Assembly (NCBI GenBank): GCA_032164245.1
Contig: JAVMKO010000010.1
Location: 34,236,189-34,300,188 of the forward strand
Length of the DNA stretch: 64,000 bases
Source of the DNA: Sternotherus odoratus
Lineage: Eukaryota; Chordata; Testudines; Kinosternidae
Direction: 5' to 3'
A program made the position numbers and the translations under genes. Under the pieces are notes generated by a model. The model searched no databases. It was not told the origin of the DNA and saw only the letters and a list, made by a program, of their open reading frames with translations. Below are positions 12,027 to 23,815 of the stretch, in pieces. Position 1 is the first letter of the stretch. The number at the start of each line of letters is the position of its first letter.

Positions 12027-12556
12027 CGGGGGATGGGCAAACTATGGCCTGCAGGCGTTATCCAGCAGGCAAGCCATTTTAAATCAGCCTGTGAGCTGCA
12101 CCATGTGGCACTCCGGCTGGGGCACTGGGTTGGGGCCACACCATGAGGCTCCCAGAAGCCGCGGCATGGCCCCGCGTCAGCTCCTACATGCTCCAATGGG
12201 AGCTGCAAGTGCGGTGCCTATGAATAGGGCAACGCACAGAGCCACCTGGCTGCACCTCCAGATAGTAGCCGGAGAATGGACATGCTGCTGCTTCCGGGAG
12301 CCGCTTGAGATAAGTGCCACTCAAAGTCTGAACCCCTGAGCCTCTCCCCGTGCCCCAACCCTCAACCCCAATCCCCCTACTGCTTTCCAAACCCTTCAAT
12401 CACAGGCCAGAGCAACTTCCTGTACCCCAAACCTCTCATCCCTAGCCCCACCCCAGAGCCCATACCCCCTTTCTGCACCCCATGAGCATTCATGGCCTGC
12501 CATACAATTTCTATTCCCCAATGTGACCCTCAGGCCAAAAAGTTTGCCCACTCGTG
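12027..12556. mobile_element. hAT non-autonomous transposon with 8-bp TSD
   Basis: Left end CGGGGGATGGGCAAACTATG and right end GTTTGCCCACTCGTG form an imperfect inverted repeat of the GGTGGGCAAACTACGGCC hAT type. GGTTAGAG occurs immediately outside both ends (12019-12026 and 12557-12564). The 530-bp interior has no transposase domain. This is a common amniote hAT design with a GGAGCTG/CTTCCGGGAGCCGCTTGAG interior. Confidence 0.88.
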
Positions 12557-12564
12557 GGTTAGAG

Positions 12565-13129
12565 CAACACACTAGCAAAGCCAGAGAATACAACACCCTG
12601 AATTGGCTCCCAGGTTGAAATCACCCACCATGCCCTGAGTCACCACCAATGGATTCTGGGAGTGGCATTGCTAGGTGACAATATAGGATGGCCTAGGAAA
12701 ACACCAACAATGCCTTGCTCCTAGCAACAGTTGCCTAAAGTTGCCAGAATGCACACCGCTGTTCAAGCGTCTGTATTTTCAAACTACCATGCAGAGTGCT
12801 GTAGGTGGAGAGAGGCCTCCATGGCCAACCCACACGTGTGCTCCAAGACTAGTGCTGGGGTCTGGATGCTAAGACAACCGATCTAGCTACAACCATTCCA
12901 GACAATGATTTCAAAACACTAAGCCTGACTCCTGTGAAATTGCTGTGTAGATAGGGCCACAGATATTCACAGAGGATTTCACAAAGGCCAGTCGGTGACT
13001 GAAGGCTAGTGAAGAGGGCTCCTTCCAGGGAAGAGTTGTAAACATCTGGTCCAGGCAGAAAAGTTCCATGTTTCATTTAGAGCCTGGGCACTTTAATTGT
13101 TCTGCTTTCAATGCATGCACGAAGGCATG
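12565..13129. other. Unassigned sequence
   Basis: No gene or recognised repeat. Confidence 0.4.
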
Positions 13130-13254
13130 CATCTGACGAAGTGGCTATTCACCCACAAAAGCTTATGCTCTAATACATCTGTTAGTCTATAAGGTGCCAC
13201 AGGACTCTTTGTTGCTTTTGCAGATCCAGACCAACACGGCTACCCCTCTGAAAC
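13130..13254 (+). repeat. Dispersed repeat of unknown class, copy 1 of 3
   Basis: Blocks AAAAGCTTATGCTCTAATA, CTGTTAGTCTATAAGGTGCC, ACAGGACTCTTTGTTGC and CAGACCAACACGGCTACCCC recur in order at 52951-53050, and partly at 38630-38700. I recognise the phrase pattern as abundant in reptiles but cannot place it in a named family. Confidence 0.75.
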
Positions 13255-13763
13255 TGCTTTAAATGTTTCTGCAAATGTCTAGTGTTTATGGAACAACGGA
13301 TGACAGCTAGAGCATGAGGCAGTACTTTGTAATGCTTCCCTTACACACAGCTCTGCTGATGCCCCTCAGCTGACCTGCACCCCCTGCTATCGGGGACAGG
13401 GACTACCCACACACTGCTGTGCCAGTGTGCCTCACAAGCCCCCTTTCAATGCTGTAGCCCAGGAGCTCCCTAATAATCTCCCACTGGAAAGTCAGCCTTT
13501 GTGTTTGCTCCCCTAATCACTCAGGAGAGATTTTCAGATCTGGTGCTGGGCTGGGAATATTGGATCTCCTCCACTCAGGTGAGTGGCTGTCTGGATGTTC
13601 CCCTGGGAGATTACTGGGGGGCTCCTGACCTAGATCATGGGGTGGGGACTCAAACCCTCCCAGTCCCAAACACTCACTCCTTCCATCATACCGGTGAGAA
13701 GTAAACTGCCTCTCCCCCATTGCAGAACACACACTGGGCTCCATTCTCTCCTCAATGGGAGCA
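13255..13763. other. Unassigned sequence
   Basis: No gene or recognised repeat. Confidence 0.4.
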
Positions 13764-13905
13764 GGGAGCTATTGGTTAAAACAGGAGATGCGGTGTCAGG
13801 ACTCCTGGTTCAAGCTCCAGCAATGCCCTCAGCTCTCTCTATATCCTTGGTCAAGTCACTTCCCATTTGTGAAATGCTCCCTCATCTGTGAAATGGGGAT
13901 GATGG
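13764..13905 (+). mobile_element. MIR SINE relic
   Basis: Follows MIR order: GTCAGGACTCCTGGTTCAAG near 13796, CCTTGGTCAAGTCACTTCCC near 13845, then CTCATCTGTGAAATGGGGAT near 13880. Diverged; no flanking duplication recognised. Confidence 0.75.
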
Positions 13906-16900
13906 GACCAAGTCGCCCCTTGGGAACAATGGGCGTGTTCTTTGTGGGTGAGCACAAGAGAGCTCTGCTCCAGTCACACGCGGGTTTCAAGGCCTGGCAG
14001 TTGTAAAGCATGTAAATGCCGGGATCCCTCCCCCAGCACAGCCTTTGGGGCAGCAGCTTTTTACCAGCCTTTCGAAGAGCATTGAAAAGAGCTCTGAGGG
14101 AGGGAGCTGAGAACTGACCCTTTCTGCCTTTCTCTGGCAGCTAACGGGGAGCCCTAAGAGCCTGTGGGGGAGGGTCTGGAGACCGTCAGCCCCACTCTGT
14201 CACTGCAGAGTGCCATAAGCTGAAGTGGGGCTCGTGTTATCAGATGGAAGCTGCTAATAACCAGGCTGCCGGAGCAGGAATTCAGCAGAGGGTGGCTGGG
14301 TGGTCCGAGGCACAAGCGCCATAGCTGTAGTAACACTTTTCCGCTTGGCTTCAAAGCAGCATTTAAAGGAACAGGCACCTTCAGTTACAACCAGTGACTT
14401 GAACCTCTCAAGACCTGAAATGGGATTTGGGGCACAAGAGAAGAGTTTGGTGGTTTCAGTTTGCTACAGTTGGCAGCCTCAGCTCAGGAGGGTACACCTC
14501 TTAGGGGCTGAACTGATTATTGTTTTCCCTGCTTGCCCTTCGTACCCGCCGACATCTTTGTGATCCGATGCCTTTTTATAGTTGGAAAAGTGAAATTAAC
14601 AAACGTGTTAGAAATTGAAAATTGTTAGAAATGACCCATCTGTAATTACAATGATGGGGGAAAAGCTTGTAGGAATATTAATAAAAATACAGCCACCAAC
14701 AAAAATTATGCTGGGAAACTATCATGCTAAAATCAGCCCCTAGCAGCACGGCCATCTCTTGTGTTTTTAGCATGAGCTTTGCAGTATTCTGCCTTGTCCT
14801 TCAAACTCCAGCTCCTGGAGGCACTTGATTTTCTAAGAACCAGCTTTCCTTTTAAGTCTCTTATTAGCCCTCATGGTTGGAGAAAAGCCTGGAAATGTGA
14901 CCTGAACATGACCCAAAGGCTCAGTAGGGGAAAAAAATACCTCCACAATTTTTAAACCAATCTTGTGATTTTTGGAATCTGACTCATGATTTCTGAACAC
15001 TGGCAATGCTGCACTAAACCAAGCACCATCAGTTCCATGAGCAGGAAAGAAATGCTTTGATTGACAACGGTCAAAACAGCTCCTAGTGAGAGACAGAGAC
15101 GTGCAGCATGAAATTGGTCTGTCCTCATAGTCTGGCCACATTGGTATAAAAGCCTTCTCCTTTGCAGTCCCCACCCCCCTGCAACAGCCTCCAGGACCTC
15201 ATCAGCTCCTTTCTTTTCATATCTCCCTCTGGGACTCTTAACTGTTCCCTCCTCCTGCTATTGATTGTTTAGAACAGCAAGACCTGAGCCCCATTGGCTA
15301 GCTCCTTGTGCACCCTTTTCCAGAGTGGAGAATGGGGGGAGTTTTGCACCTAGGTGCACAGAGATCAGTGATGACCCAGCAGTGGAGAAACAGGCCCCCA
15401 TTGACAAGTTTAAGATCATCACTCAGATGCTCCGTCTCCGAGGATAGCAAAGGAGCCCATAGTGACTCCTCAGTCCAAGGACCCAGCATCCTAATCCCTC
15501 CAAACAGCCAGATGCCTATTGGCATCATGGGAGTTCTTTGCTGGCCATGCGGTGGGGGCACCATGCAGCTCTCATCCCACACCCGATGGCTGCCTACGCA
15601 CTCTTTTGCCCCAGCCCCTGCTTTTCCCCACCCCCCATCTTTCCCATTGTCTCTGCTCTCCGAGTACACCCACCCGCAGCTCTAGTGCTGGTGGAGCGAA
15701 TGCTCCCCCTCCAATGACGCAATACGATCTGTAACCGACACCGCACCATATCCTTTTGAACCTAGAATACGGCCCCTCAGTCATGTGGATTACAAGAGGG
15801 ATTAGCAAATCGGGGGGGATGAGAGCTAAATGAAGCATCGTCCTGGAAGAGGCTGCTTGATCCATCACGTGCTTCCCTTTGAAAGGAAAGAAGAGGGAGG
15901 CAAAATGGACCGAGACACTCTGAGAGGAACAGAGATGGGGGGAGCAGAAGATGGGCCCGAGGTGAACACATTACAGCAAAGGAAGTTAGCACTGGTGATG
16001 GCTGAGGCCAACACCCCTACCCCCAGCATGGCACTAGCCAGCACAGTTTCCAGGGGACAGCGGTGGCATGAGAGCCAGTGAAGACGGAACTCAGGTTTTT
16101 GTGCCACTGGGCCTGCTCTGAGTAAGGCTGGATACCGGGAGGAGAGGGAGGAACGCCAGTGATTGGCCCACATTGGCCCCTCCATCACTGCTACCAGCAC
16201 TGGGGCTGTGCTGCTGGGATGGCATTCCCCCCAGACGAGAGAGGAAGGGGGCTGAGTGAGAGGGATTGAATCAGAGACAGGGCAAACTGGATAAGCCAGG
16301 GGAACCAGGCCAGGATCTGGTGTGTCGGAAAAGGGGCCAGGAGAGGAGGAGGGGAGAAGTGAAGAGAGGTCCAGGGAAAAAACGAGAGGGTGGAGGAGAG
16401 AGCCAGTGGGGGGCAGTGGTGTGAATAACCAGATGTTAAGGGTCTCACCTCCCCTGGGACACGGGCAGAAGTTCCCAGCCCCATCTGCACACAGTCCCTG
16501 TGCTGTTCCTGCTGCACTGCCTCCTGGCAGCCTCACTAGCTGATTGGACCAGCTGTGTTGACCATTGCTAATGGAGCAGGGGGCTTTCTCCTCAGACTTC
16601 CATCAGCATCATCATGGAGTCCATCCCAGAATTACTTCAAAGAGGAGAATCGGGCTCCTCTCTCTGGAGTAAACCCTGAGCGCCTCTGACTCCACAGTCC
16701 TGTGGACTCCAGACAGTAGTAGTGCACTGAATTTTCAAAGGGCTGGAAGGGAGTAAGAGACCTGGCTCCTCTCCACTTCTCATTTCATCCCCTTTCCCAA
16801 AGCCGCACACACTCCAGCCCTTCCCAGTCCAAACTCCCCCAGGGAAGCCGCAGCATCCTCATGACCACAGGGGCAGCAAGAGGCCTTTGGGACTCGCCCA

Positions 16901-17039
16901 AAGCCACACAGCAACTTAATAGCGGGTGTCAGGAGCTCTGCTGGATGGGGCTTGATTCATAGGCCCTGCTGCCTCTGCTTGCCATGGCTCCATCTCCCCA
17001 CATTTGGATCATGCTCCTAGAGGCACCCTGTCAGGTTCA
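13906..17039. other. Unassigned 3.1 kb, includes an AT-rich island at 14560-14830
   Basis: No gene exon or transposon could be supported. The AT-rich stretch 14560-14830 stands out from GC-richer flanks and is not an obvious repeat. Long frames on the minus strand around 15865-16536 are proline/serine-rich by composition and carry no domain. Confidence 0.4.
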
Positions 17040-17365
17040 CTCATCACGAGTTCTTATTTGCTTAAGATAGTAAGGGGCCTTGACAAAGGCTTTCTGACAG
17101 TCCAAACACACAGTATCAAATGGATCACCCTGGTGCACATGCTTGTTGACACCCCCACAGAATTGTTATAGATTGGTGAGGCATGATTTCCCTTTACAAA
17201 AGCTGTGCTGACTCTTCCCCAACAAATCGTGTTCATCTATGCGTCTGATAATTCTGTTCTTCACTATAGTTTCAACGAATGTGCCTGGTACTGAATTTAG
17301 ACTTAGTGGCCTGTAGTTATCAGGATCAACTTTCAAACCTTTTTTAAAAATCGGTGTTATATTAG

Positions 17366-17785
17366 CAGGGCCGGCGACAGGGGGCTACAACGGGTACAGC
17401 TGTACCGGGCCCCGGACTATAAGGGGGGGCCCTTAAATCCGGGGCGGCCCGGTACGCAGCTGTACCCCCTTGTCGCCGGGCCTTTGAGCAAGGCGCGGCT
17501 CCGGGCAGCCGCTGCAGCGCTCGTCAGCTCCCTCCCCCGGCACCCAGCAGCCTCCCCCCGCCCCCCTTTGCTTCTCCCTGCCGGGCCACACGGCCAGAGC
17601 GCATACGGGGGGTTGGACCCCGCGGGCGGCGGGAGACCGGCCGGAGGGGGGGAGTCCGGCGGGGGGGGGGGGCCGCGGGCAGCGGGAGACCGGCCGGGGG
17701 GGGCCCTGCGGGCGGCGGGAGACCGGCCGGGGGGGGCCCCGCACGATCTGCGTATGGGGCCCCAAAATTCCTGTCGCCGGCCCTG
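17366..17785. mobile_element. hAT transposon with 15-bp perfect TIRs and 8-bp TSD
   Basis: CAGGGCCGGCGACAG at the left and CTGTCGCCGGCCCTG at the right are perfect inverted repeats. TATATTAG flanks both ends (17358-17365, 17786-17793). The left 110 bp folds back on itself (GGTACAGCTGTACCGGGCC against its complement around 17440-17480). The right half is a tandem array of GGCGGGAGACCGGCCGGGGG units. The same family's end appears at 32751-32779 and 63573. No transposase; inserted into an antisense CR1. Confidence 0.95.
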
Positions 17786-18358
17786 TATATTAGTTACCCT
17801 CTAGTTTTCTGGTACAGAGACTAATTTAAGAGATTGGTTACATATCAAAGGTAGTAGTTCTGCAATTTCATATTTGAGTTCCTTCAGAACTCTTGGGTGA
17901 ATACCAGCTGTTCTGACGACTTATTAGGGTTTAATTTATCAGCTTGTTCCAAAAACCTCCTCTACTGACATCTCAATCTAGGACAGATCCTCTGATTTTT
18001 CACCAAAAGAATTTATTTATTTTCTCTACAAGAGTCTTGTTTTCCTTTAGCACCTTGATTATCCAGTGGCCCGACTGATTGTTTGGCAGATTTCCTGCTT
18101 CTGATGGACTTAAAAAAAATTGCTGCTAGTTTTTGTGTCATTAGCTAGTTGATCTTCAGATTCTTTCTTGGCTTACTTAATTACACTTCATCACTTGACT
18201 TGCCAAAGTTTATGTTCCTATCTACTTTCCTCAGTAGGATTTGACTTGCAATTTTTAAAGAGTTCCTTTTGGTCTCTAACCACCTCTTTTACTCTGCTGT
18301 TTAGACTGGGTGGCATTTTTTGTCACCTTCTATTTTCTTTTGTTTTTAATTTGGAGTA

Positions 18359-18523
18359 TAGGCAAGTCGCATCTTATGCACATTTTCCATGTGCGATTTT
18401 AGCTTTACGCGATCAGCCAAAAAAAACCCACGCCATTAAGTTCAATGGGTTTTGGCTATACGTGATTTCCGCTTTACGTGGTAATCACGGAACCCAACCC
18501 TCACTTATGAGGTGACATGCCTG
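18359..18523. mobile_element. Mariner-type MITE, TA target duplication, inside CR1
   Basis: Left end TAGGCAAGTCGCATCTTATG and right end ACTTATGAGGTGACATGCCTG are imperfect inverted repeats. TA is duplicated (18357-18358, 18524-18525), and removing element plus one TA restores the expected CR1 text GGAGTATACATTTAG. The interior has TTTACGCGATC / TACGTGATTTCCGCTTTACG repeats. No coding capacity. Confidence 0.8.
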
Positions 18524-18740
18524 TATACATTTAGTTTAATTTATTATGGGGTTTTTAATAGTCTCCAAACAGTTTGCAGGCATTTCATCCTTGTTATTAT
18601 TCCTTTTAATTTTCATTTAACTAGCTTCCTCATTTCTGTGCAGTTCCCTTTTTGAAGTTAAATGCTACTGTGGTGGCTTTCTTTGGCATTTTCCCCCCTG
18701 CAAGGTTCTGCTCACAGAATCCTGCTTCCCATCTCTTAAC

Positions 18741-19734
18741 AGATGCAGTATATAATTGTACATGTTCTTTGACTTAGCTAGAGAGGAATAGGTGTTGCAA
18801 ATAAAAGATGCAGTGAGGCTGTATGGTTACCATAACTAGACACAGGTCAAGGAATGATTGGAAGTATAACCTTAACTCTGCCTCTTTTCGTGTCTGCACT
18901 GCACAAGTCTTTAATTACATTGAACACTATTTGTCATCACATCCAGTATTACATCCAAGAAACAACATGAAAAGAAGGTTAAGGTTGCAAAGTCAAGCAA
19001 CGTTATGAGATGCCAGAATTCAGATAGCCTGTGCAACATTATTTCGCTTCCCTTGCATCTATGCATTGAGATGGTCTATATAATTACATGATCACAATTT
19101 TTTTTCACAGAACCCCTGCCTCGTCAGTGCCCATTTTTCCCTGCCAGTCCCAGTCTCTGGGTCCCAGATCCCAGTCTTCCCCCACAGGTTCCTTGTCTAA
19201 ATCTACAGTCTCCCTCCCCACCCCCATCCAAATCTGATCTCGTCAGCATTCCATGAAGGCTGCTTCCTCCCCCACATCAGCTGCACACCAGTAGTGGAGG
19301 CACTGAGCAGTCTGCTGGTTCTCAGCTCTGGTGCCCTGAACTACAGTGGCCAGCAGCAGCCAGGAAGAACAATTGCAGGGAAAGTCCTGTTTAGCCCTGG
19401 CAAGCTCAGTATAGATGGAATCTTTAAAGAATTTAGTTGTCCAGCTCAAAAAGTCTCTACTGAACAGTGAAAAATTAGATTTTTCAAAAGATATTACAGG
19501 GCAAGATTTTGGTGTTTTTTTCACAGAAACAGCAAAAGGCACATCCCTGGCACCAGGGTGATCCCTCCTGCCAAATTTCAAGTCTCTTCTCTAAGACAAA
19601 ACATGTTTTTTCTAATCTCATTCTTGAAAATGCTTAAACTGTTTAAACAGAAACTTTCCAAAAATATTCAGCCTGAGTCAGACACCTGGCATGGAAACAT
19701 TCACCCTAAATGGTTTTACAATGTTATAAGTAGA
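18741..19734. other. Unassigned sequence
   Basis: No gene or confidently classified repeat; AT-leaning, with short homopolymer tracts. Confidence 0.4.
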
Positions 19735-20380
19735 CCTGGGGGGGGGGGACCACAAACTTTTTCAGCAAAAAAAAAATGCAGTTTCAGTGACACCAACACA
19801 TTTTGAAAATTGTTTCAATCAAAAAAAAAAACCCAATCTCTTCTAAAAAAAGATACCAGCAATTAAAACTTTTTTCCTGTTGTGACAAAGCTCCGTCCTT
19901 GTCTCTGTGGACCCTGCGTTTCCTGGTGGATTTCACTAGCCTCAGAGGCTCACTGTGACCCTCCACATAGCCCCTCTCTCTAGAGATAAGAGTCACAGCC
20001 TATTGAGCCATTTTCATCATAAGCCAGCGAGGGAGGTGAGAAGAAGCTATGCTTCCTTGCACAGTCTCTGTTGTCTCCCACTCTCAGTGATTAATTAGGG
20101 GAAGCAGAAAGGAGGGAGCCCAGGCCCACTCTCTACTCTGGGCTCCAGCCCAGAGACCCTAATAGTATCAGCTAAGATGGCTGACCTTTTAGCCACAGAA
20201 CACATACAATTCCCTGGGCTACTTCCCCACAGCAGCCCCCACTTCCTACAAACTCCACCTCACCCTTACCTCAGGGCCTCCTTCCTTGCATATGACATGG
20301 TGTCTTCTACTCAGGCTCACCAACAGCACAACTTCCTCCCACAGTTCCTGACATACGTCCCCACCTGACTAACTGGAAGG

Positions 20381-20415
<35 letters not shown>

Positions 20416-20885
20416 GATTTCAGCCAGCCCCTGATTGGCTTCAGGTGTCCAAATCAGGCTAGCTATTTCTGTTGCTTTCTAGAAGGTTCTTAATTCGCCC
20501 CAGGTGTCTTGAATAAACTGCCATTTGATTCCAATGGTACCAGGGATTTGTTTAGCCTGGGACTAACATATCTGTTCCTTATCACGTTCCTATAGCCATC
20601 TGGCCATGCCCCATCACACTGTATTTTCCACACAAAAAAAAGTTTGGCTCAGAATGACTTTTTATTTCAAAATTTCCTGTAATTCTATGCTAAAAAAACC
20701 AATCAAACATATTTAAATAGTCAAAATTGAAACAAAACATTTTATTCAATCTCAAATCAATATTTTTTACTTTTTAATTCACTGAAAATTTTGAAAAAAT
20801 TCACTCTCAGTTTGAGGCAAAATTATTGTTTTTTTAATTTTTCAGTATTGCTAACCAAACTGACAAATTTGTTATTTGCACAGCT
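19735..20885. mobile_element. AT-rich MITE split by a solo LTR
   Basis: The flanks of the LTR at 19881-20618 share A/T-rich text of the same style (runs of A with TTTCAAAATTT-like motifs), ending near GCACAGCTCTGG (20878). This resembles a common AT-rich reptile MITE. The borders are uncertain and the ends are too worn to prove inverted repeats. Confidence 0.4.
19881..20618. mobile_element. Solo LTR, 738 bp, 4-bp TSD
   Basis: Begins TGTGACAAAGCTCCGTCC and ends GCCATGCCCCATCACA, giving TGTG...CACA termini. CTGT lies directly outside both ends (19877-19880 and 20619-20622). It contains a T tract of about 30 nt at 20382-20412 and an AATAAA at 20510. No internal retroviral region follows, so LTR-LTR recombination is the likely origin. 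A 4-bp duplication is also seen at the gag-bearing element (29225-33085). Confidence 0.8.
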
Positions 20886-21377
20886 CTGGTTATAAGCAAA
20901 TGAAAATAGGGTCTTACAATGGGAACTGTAAGCGTAGATGGTGCTGGCAGTTCTGAATAACATAAATGTCATATAAAAGTTATTTATGATCACAGCATAT
21001 AAACACAACATTTAGATTCTGGTAAACTCCAGATTCTCAAATCCCTGTTACCTGAATTTCAGATGATGTGAAATTCAGATATGTCTCTCAAATCCAAAAT
21101 ATCATATCACTAAATCTTCAATTCTCTCAATGTTTTGGATATTTTACAGAGAAATACTCAACCTTGAAGAGTTTTTCCTAAGCCAACATGTAACTATGAC
21201 TATAAATCCTGTATTTTTACACAGTTTGGCAAAGTAACTGAGTGGAAGTTGAGTGAACATCTTCAACTCACATTTTTGTGCAGCCTTAACATTGCATTGG
21301 TGTCAAGTTTAGTCTGTCATTTCCTAGAGTTTCTTTTTAAAGGAAGTGAAGTAGAGAAGAGGCGCCACTCTCCAAGG
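20886..21377. other. Unassigned AT-rich sequence
   Basis: No gene or repeat recognised. Confidence 0.4.
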
Positions 21378-22621
21378 TGTGGACACTAATGCAGCAAATC
21401 CCACACCTCCCAGGTTTTGCTAGTAGAAGCTGTATATAAGGGGACTGTTGTCCCCTTATAAAACTCAGTAGGGGGGGGGGGTTGGTTGGCTAGCTCCCAG
21501 TATAAAAAAAAAGGGGAAGGGTTGCTGGGAAATCAGGACCTTGAGACTGACAGTCCCCAGGATCAATGGGGAGAGTCCAATGCTCCAGGTCAGCCTGACT
21601 GACAGGGCAAGCAGGCTAATGAGGGAGTCAGGAGGCCAGGGGGATCCTGTCCTCCATGTGAGCTGGCACTGCTTCCTGGCCAGAGTTGGGCTGAACTAAG
21701 GAGAGAGCTGGGGCCCAAGCTGAGCTGGGAAGCAGAACCATGCCAGCCAGAGAAGCAGCTCAGGGAGCAGGTCAGTGACGGGAGCAGAGCTACAGAAGCA
21801 GGCCAAAGAGCAGACCTGCGCTGGGAGGAGAGCTGCAGCAACCAGAGCCAGAGGGACCAGAGAAGCAGCCCAGGAGGCTGGAGGCAGAGCAGCAGCAATG
21901 CTGGGACTGGAGCTGGAGCAGTCCAGAGCCAGGTGCTGTGAGCATCTGGGGAGCACAAGGGGAGACCCTGGGCAGCGGGCCCAGCACAGGGAGATCCCAC
22001 CAGCCAAGAGGCCTTGGAGGGGAATCATTACCCCGATGGGGCATAGGAGGAGACCTGACTCCGGGAAGGGAAGAAGGATCCTGCTACCTAGAGCCTGAAG
22101 GTGTGTGGCCACCACCAGAGCAAGTGTCTGACACATGGTATCCCTGCAGCACAGCCAGGCCTGGGCAGGGGCCTGGGATGTGTGAAGAACAGGCTGAGAA
22201 CTGCCCTGACATTCCGGCCGGGGCTGGTTGTGATGTCCCATTGCTGCAATGTGGAGTGATGGGTTTTCCTTTCACCTTTCCTTACTTTTTTAATTAGATC
22301 CCCTTTAATAAATTGTATTTGCTCAAACTCTCTAGACAATGATCAGTGGGTCAGGAAAGCCCCCAGAGCGGAGAGAGCACCCCGGATTGGGGACACCCTA
22401 GCCCCTGTCCTAAGTGACCATGACAAGGTTGGGGGTTGAGTTGCCCAGGAATCCTGGGCCCAGCCTAGTTGGGGTTACGAGGACTCTGCCACACGGGAGA
22501 GTGGAAGGAGGGTCCTTGAAGTCAGGCAGGTCTCTGGGTAAAGGGGGTGGGAGTGAGGACTCAGATCCATTCGATAGCCCATTTCACCGGGTAGTGTAGT
22601 ATACTAGAAAAGTTCCCCACA
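21378..22621 (+). mobile_element. Probable long LTR-like unit with TATA box and poly(A) signal
   Basis: Starts TGTGGACACTAATGC and ends AAAAGTTCCCCACA, giving TGTG...CACA ends. It has a plus-strand TATA box (CTGTATATAAGGGG, near 21430), a second near 21456, and an AATAAA at 22308. I found no matching target duplication, so the borders may be off by some bases. A segment at 21915-21985 recurs at 23728-23815. The open frames inside are compositional. Confidence 0.5.
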
Positions 22622-23727
22622 GTAGGAGGACCATTCCTCACGCTTACATGTAGGTTAGTAACGCTTCCAGCCCAGCGAGGTGCGTGTGCTCATACGAGTA
22701 CAAACCAACAGCCGTTTTTGCTGGGTATATTCAGTGCCATCGCTTTGCTGTATGAACTTCGTCCCCAAGGCATTCCTCCATGCTGATGGTGCCATTTCAT
22801 AGGGCAGCCATCTTGGAATTAGCCCTGTCAGGGAACAAAAGGCATTGCGGTTATTTTTGAAGCTAGCCAATGTTGACTCTCTCCAAATCCCAGACTGGCT
22901 GGAAAGCTTGTGCGCAGGGGAATGATTCATCAGGAAGGGACCATGGCTAGAAACTTCCAGTCACAGCAGGGAATGTCAAGAGAAAGCATGGAATGTAATG
23001 GAAACTTTTTTGCAGCCTAACTCTGGCAGTTACTTCTACCCCAATGGTACAACACACCCAGCCCCTCTGTCCCATTAACCGTCCGCAGCTCCATGGGAAC
23101 TCATTCCCTTCCCCCCACCCCAGCAAGCCCCATCATCCCTTCCGGGTGCGCGAGAGCTGCTGAGTGCGCTGGAGACCAGGAGGCCTGAGCTGCCCTCCTG
23201 CTCACACGCCCCGCTGGGCAGGTCCTGGGAATGCCTGATTTATAGGCTCATGCCTTGCAATGTTTACACCAGGCGAGTTATTTAAAACCAGGAGAGCGAG
23301 AGGAGCTGGGCTTTGTTTAAAGTCAGGCAAGGAGGTTTGCCTTAAATAGTCAACAGCAGAGAGCCAAAGGGAGGCCACGTAGCAATCGGGCCTCCAGAGT
23401 GGGAGTCAGAGTCTGGCACATGCAAGGGGAACCGGCTCTGTGTAGCGCAGGGGGCAGACATTCCTCAGGATTAACCCTTTGGGGGCCTCCTGCCTTCCAA
23501 CACATAGCTGCCAAGGGCAACCCCCAGGTGGCGCTATGTGGCATATAGAGCCCCCAGATCCAAACAAACTTCATCACGTAAATCTGAACCACAGATTGTC
23601 ACCAGCCAGTGAGATTCCATCGGTAGGGAAAGAGACCAGAGTGCTCAGACCGCCACATAGCAAACCCACAACTCAGCGGGCAGTCATTGCTGGTGCTGCC
23701 TCACAGCAAGTGTCGTGCATGGCGAGC
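22622..23727. other. Unassigned sequence
   Basis: No gene or classifiable repeat. The stretch 23200-23340 (AATGTTTACACC, GAGTTATTTAAAACC) is compositionally balanced and not obviously repetitive. Confidence 0.4.
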
Positions 23728-23815
23728 ACACAGGGAGCCAGTCCAGAGCAAGGTGTGGTGAGAAGCCCGGGAGCGCAAGGGGAGACCCTGCGCAGCGGCC
23801 GTGGCACCCCACAGA
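23728..23815 (+). repeat. Fragment related to the LTR-like unit at 21378-22621
   Basis: GAGCCAGTCCAGAGCAAGG...GAAGCCCGGGAGCGCAAGG...GGAGACCCTGCGCAGCGG parallels 21915-21985 (CAGTCCAGAGCCAGG, GGAGCACAAGGGGAGACCC, GGGCAGCGGGCCC). It is short, so this is a partial or independent copy. Confidence 0.6.

Larger units (their letters stand above)
17040..18740 (-). pseudogene. CR1 LINE ORF2 (linker and RT), antisense, interrupted twice
   Basis: Read on the minus strand, 18740-17790 is the CR1 segment between endonuclease and RT, with a block encoding PPWLN-like text now lost to mutation, and 17365-17040 is the RT start. There the frame still shows NYRPLSL-, SVPGTFVETIV- and QKAFVK/DKAPY-like pieces. 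The frame is broken by stops. It is split by a mariner-type MITE (18359-18523) and a hAT (17366-17785); removing both would rejoin CR1 text. Strong resemblance to the second copy at 28410-28800. Confidence 0.85.

Noticed and set aside
15865..16536. 223-codon minus-strand frame
   Set aside because: Pro/Leu/Ser-rich translation of purine-rich DNA without a recognisable motif.
21590..22297. Frames of 106-181 codons on both strands
   Set aside because: Inside an LTR-like unit with Leu/Ser/Gln-rich or Gly/Glu-rich compositional translations; no domain.
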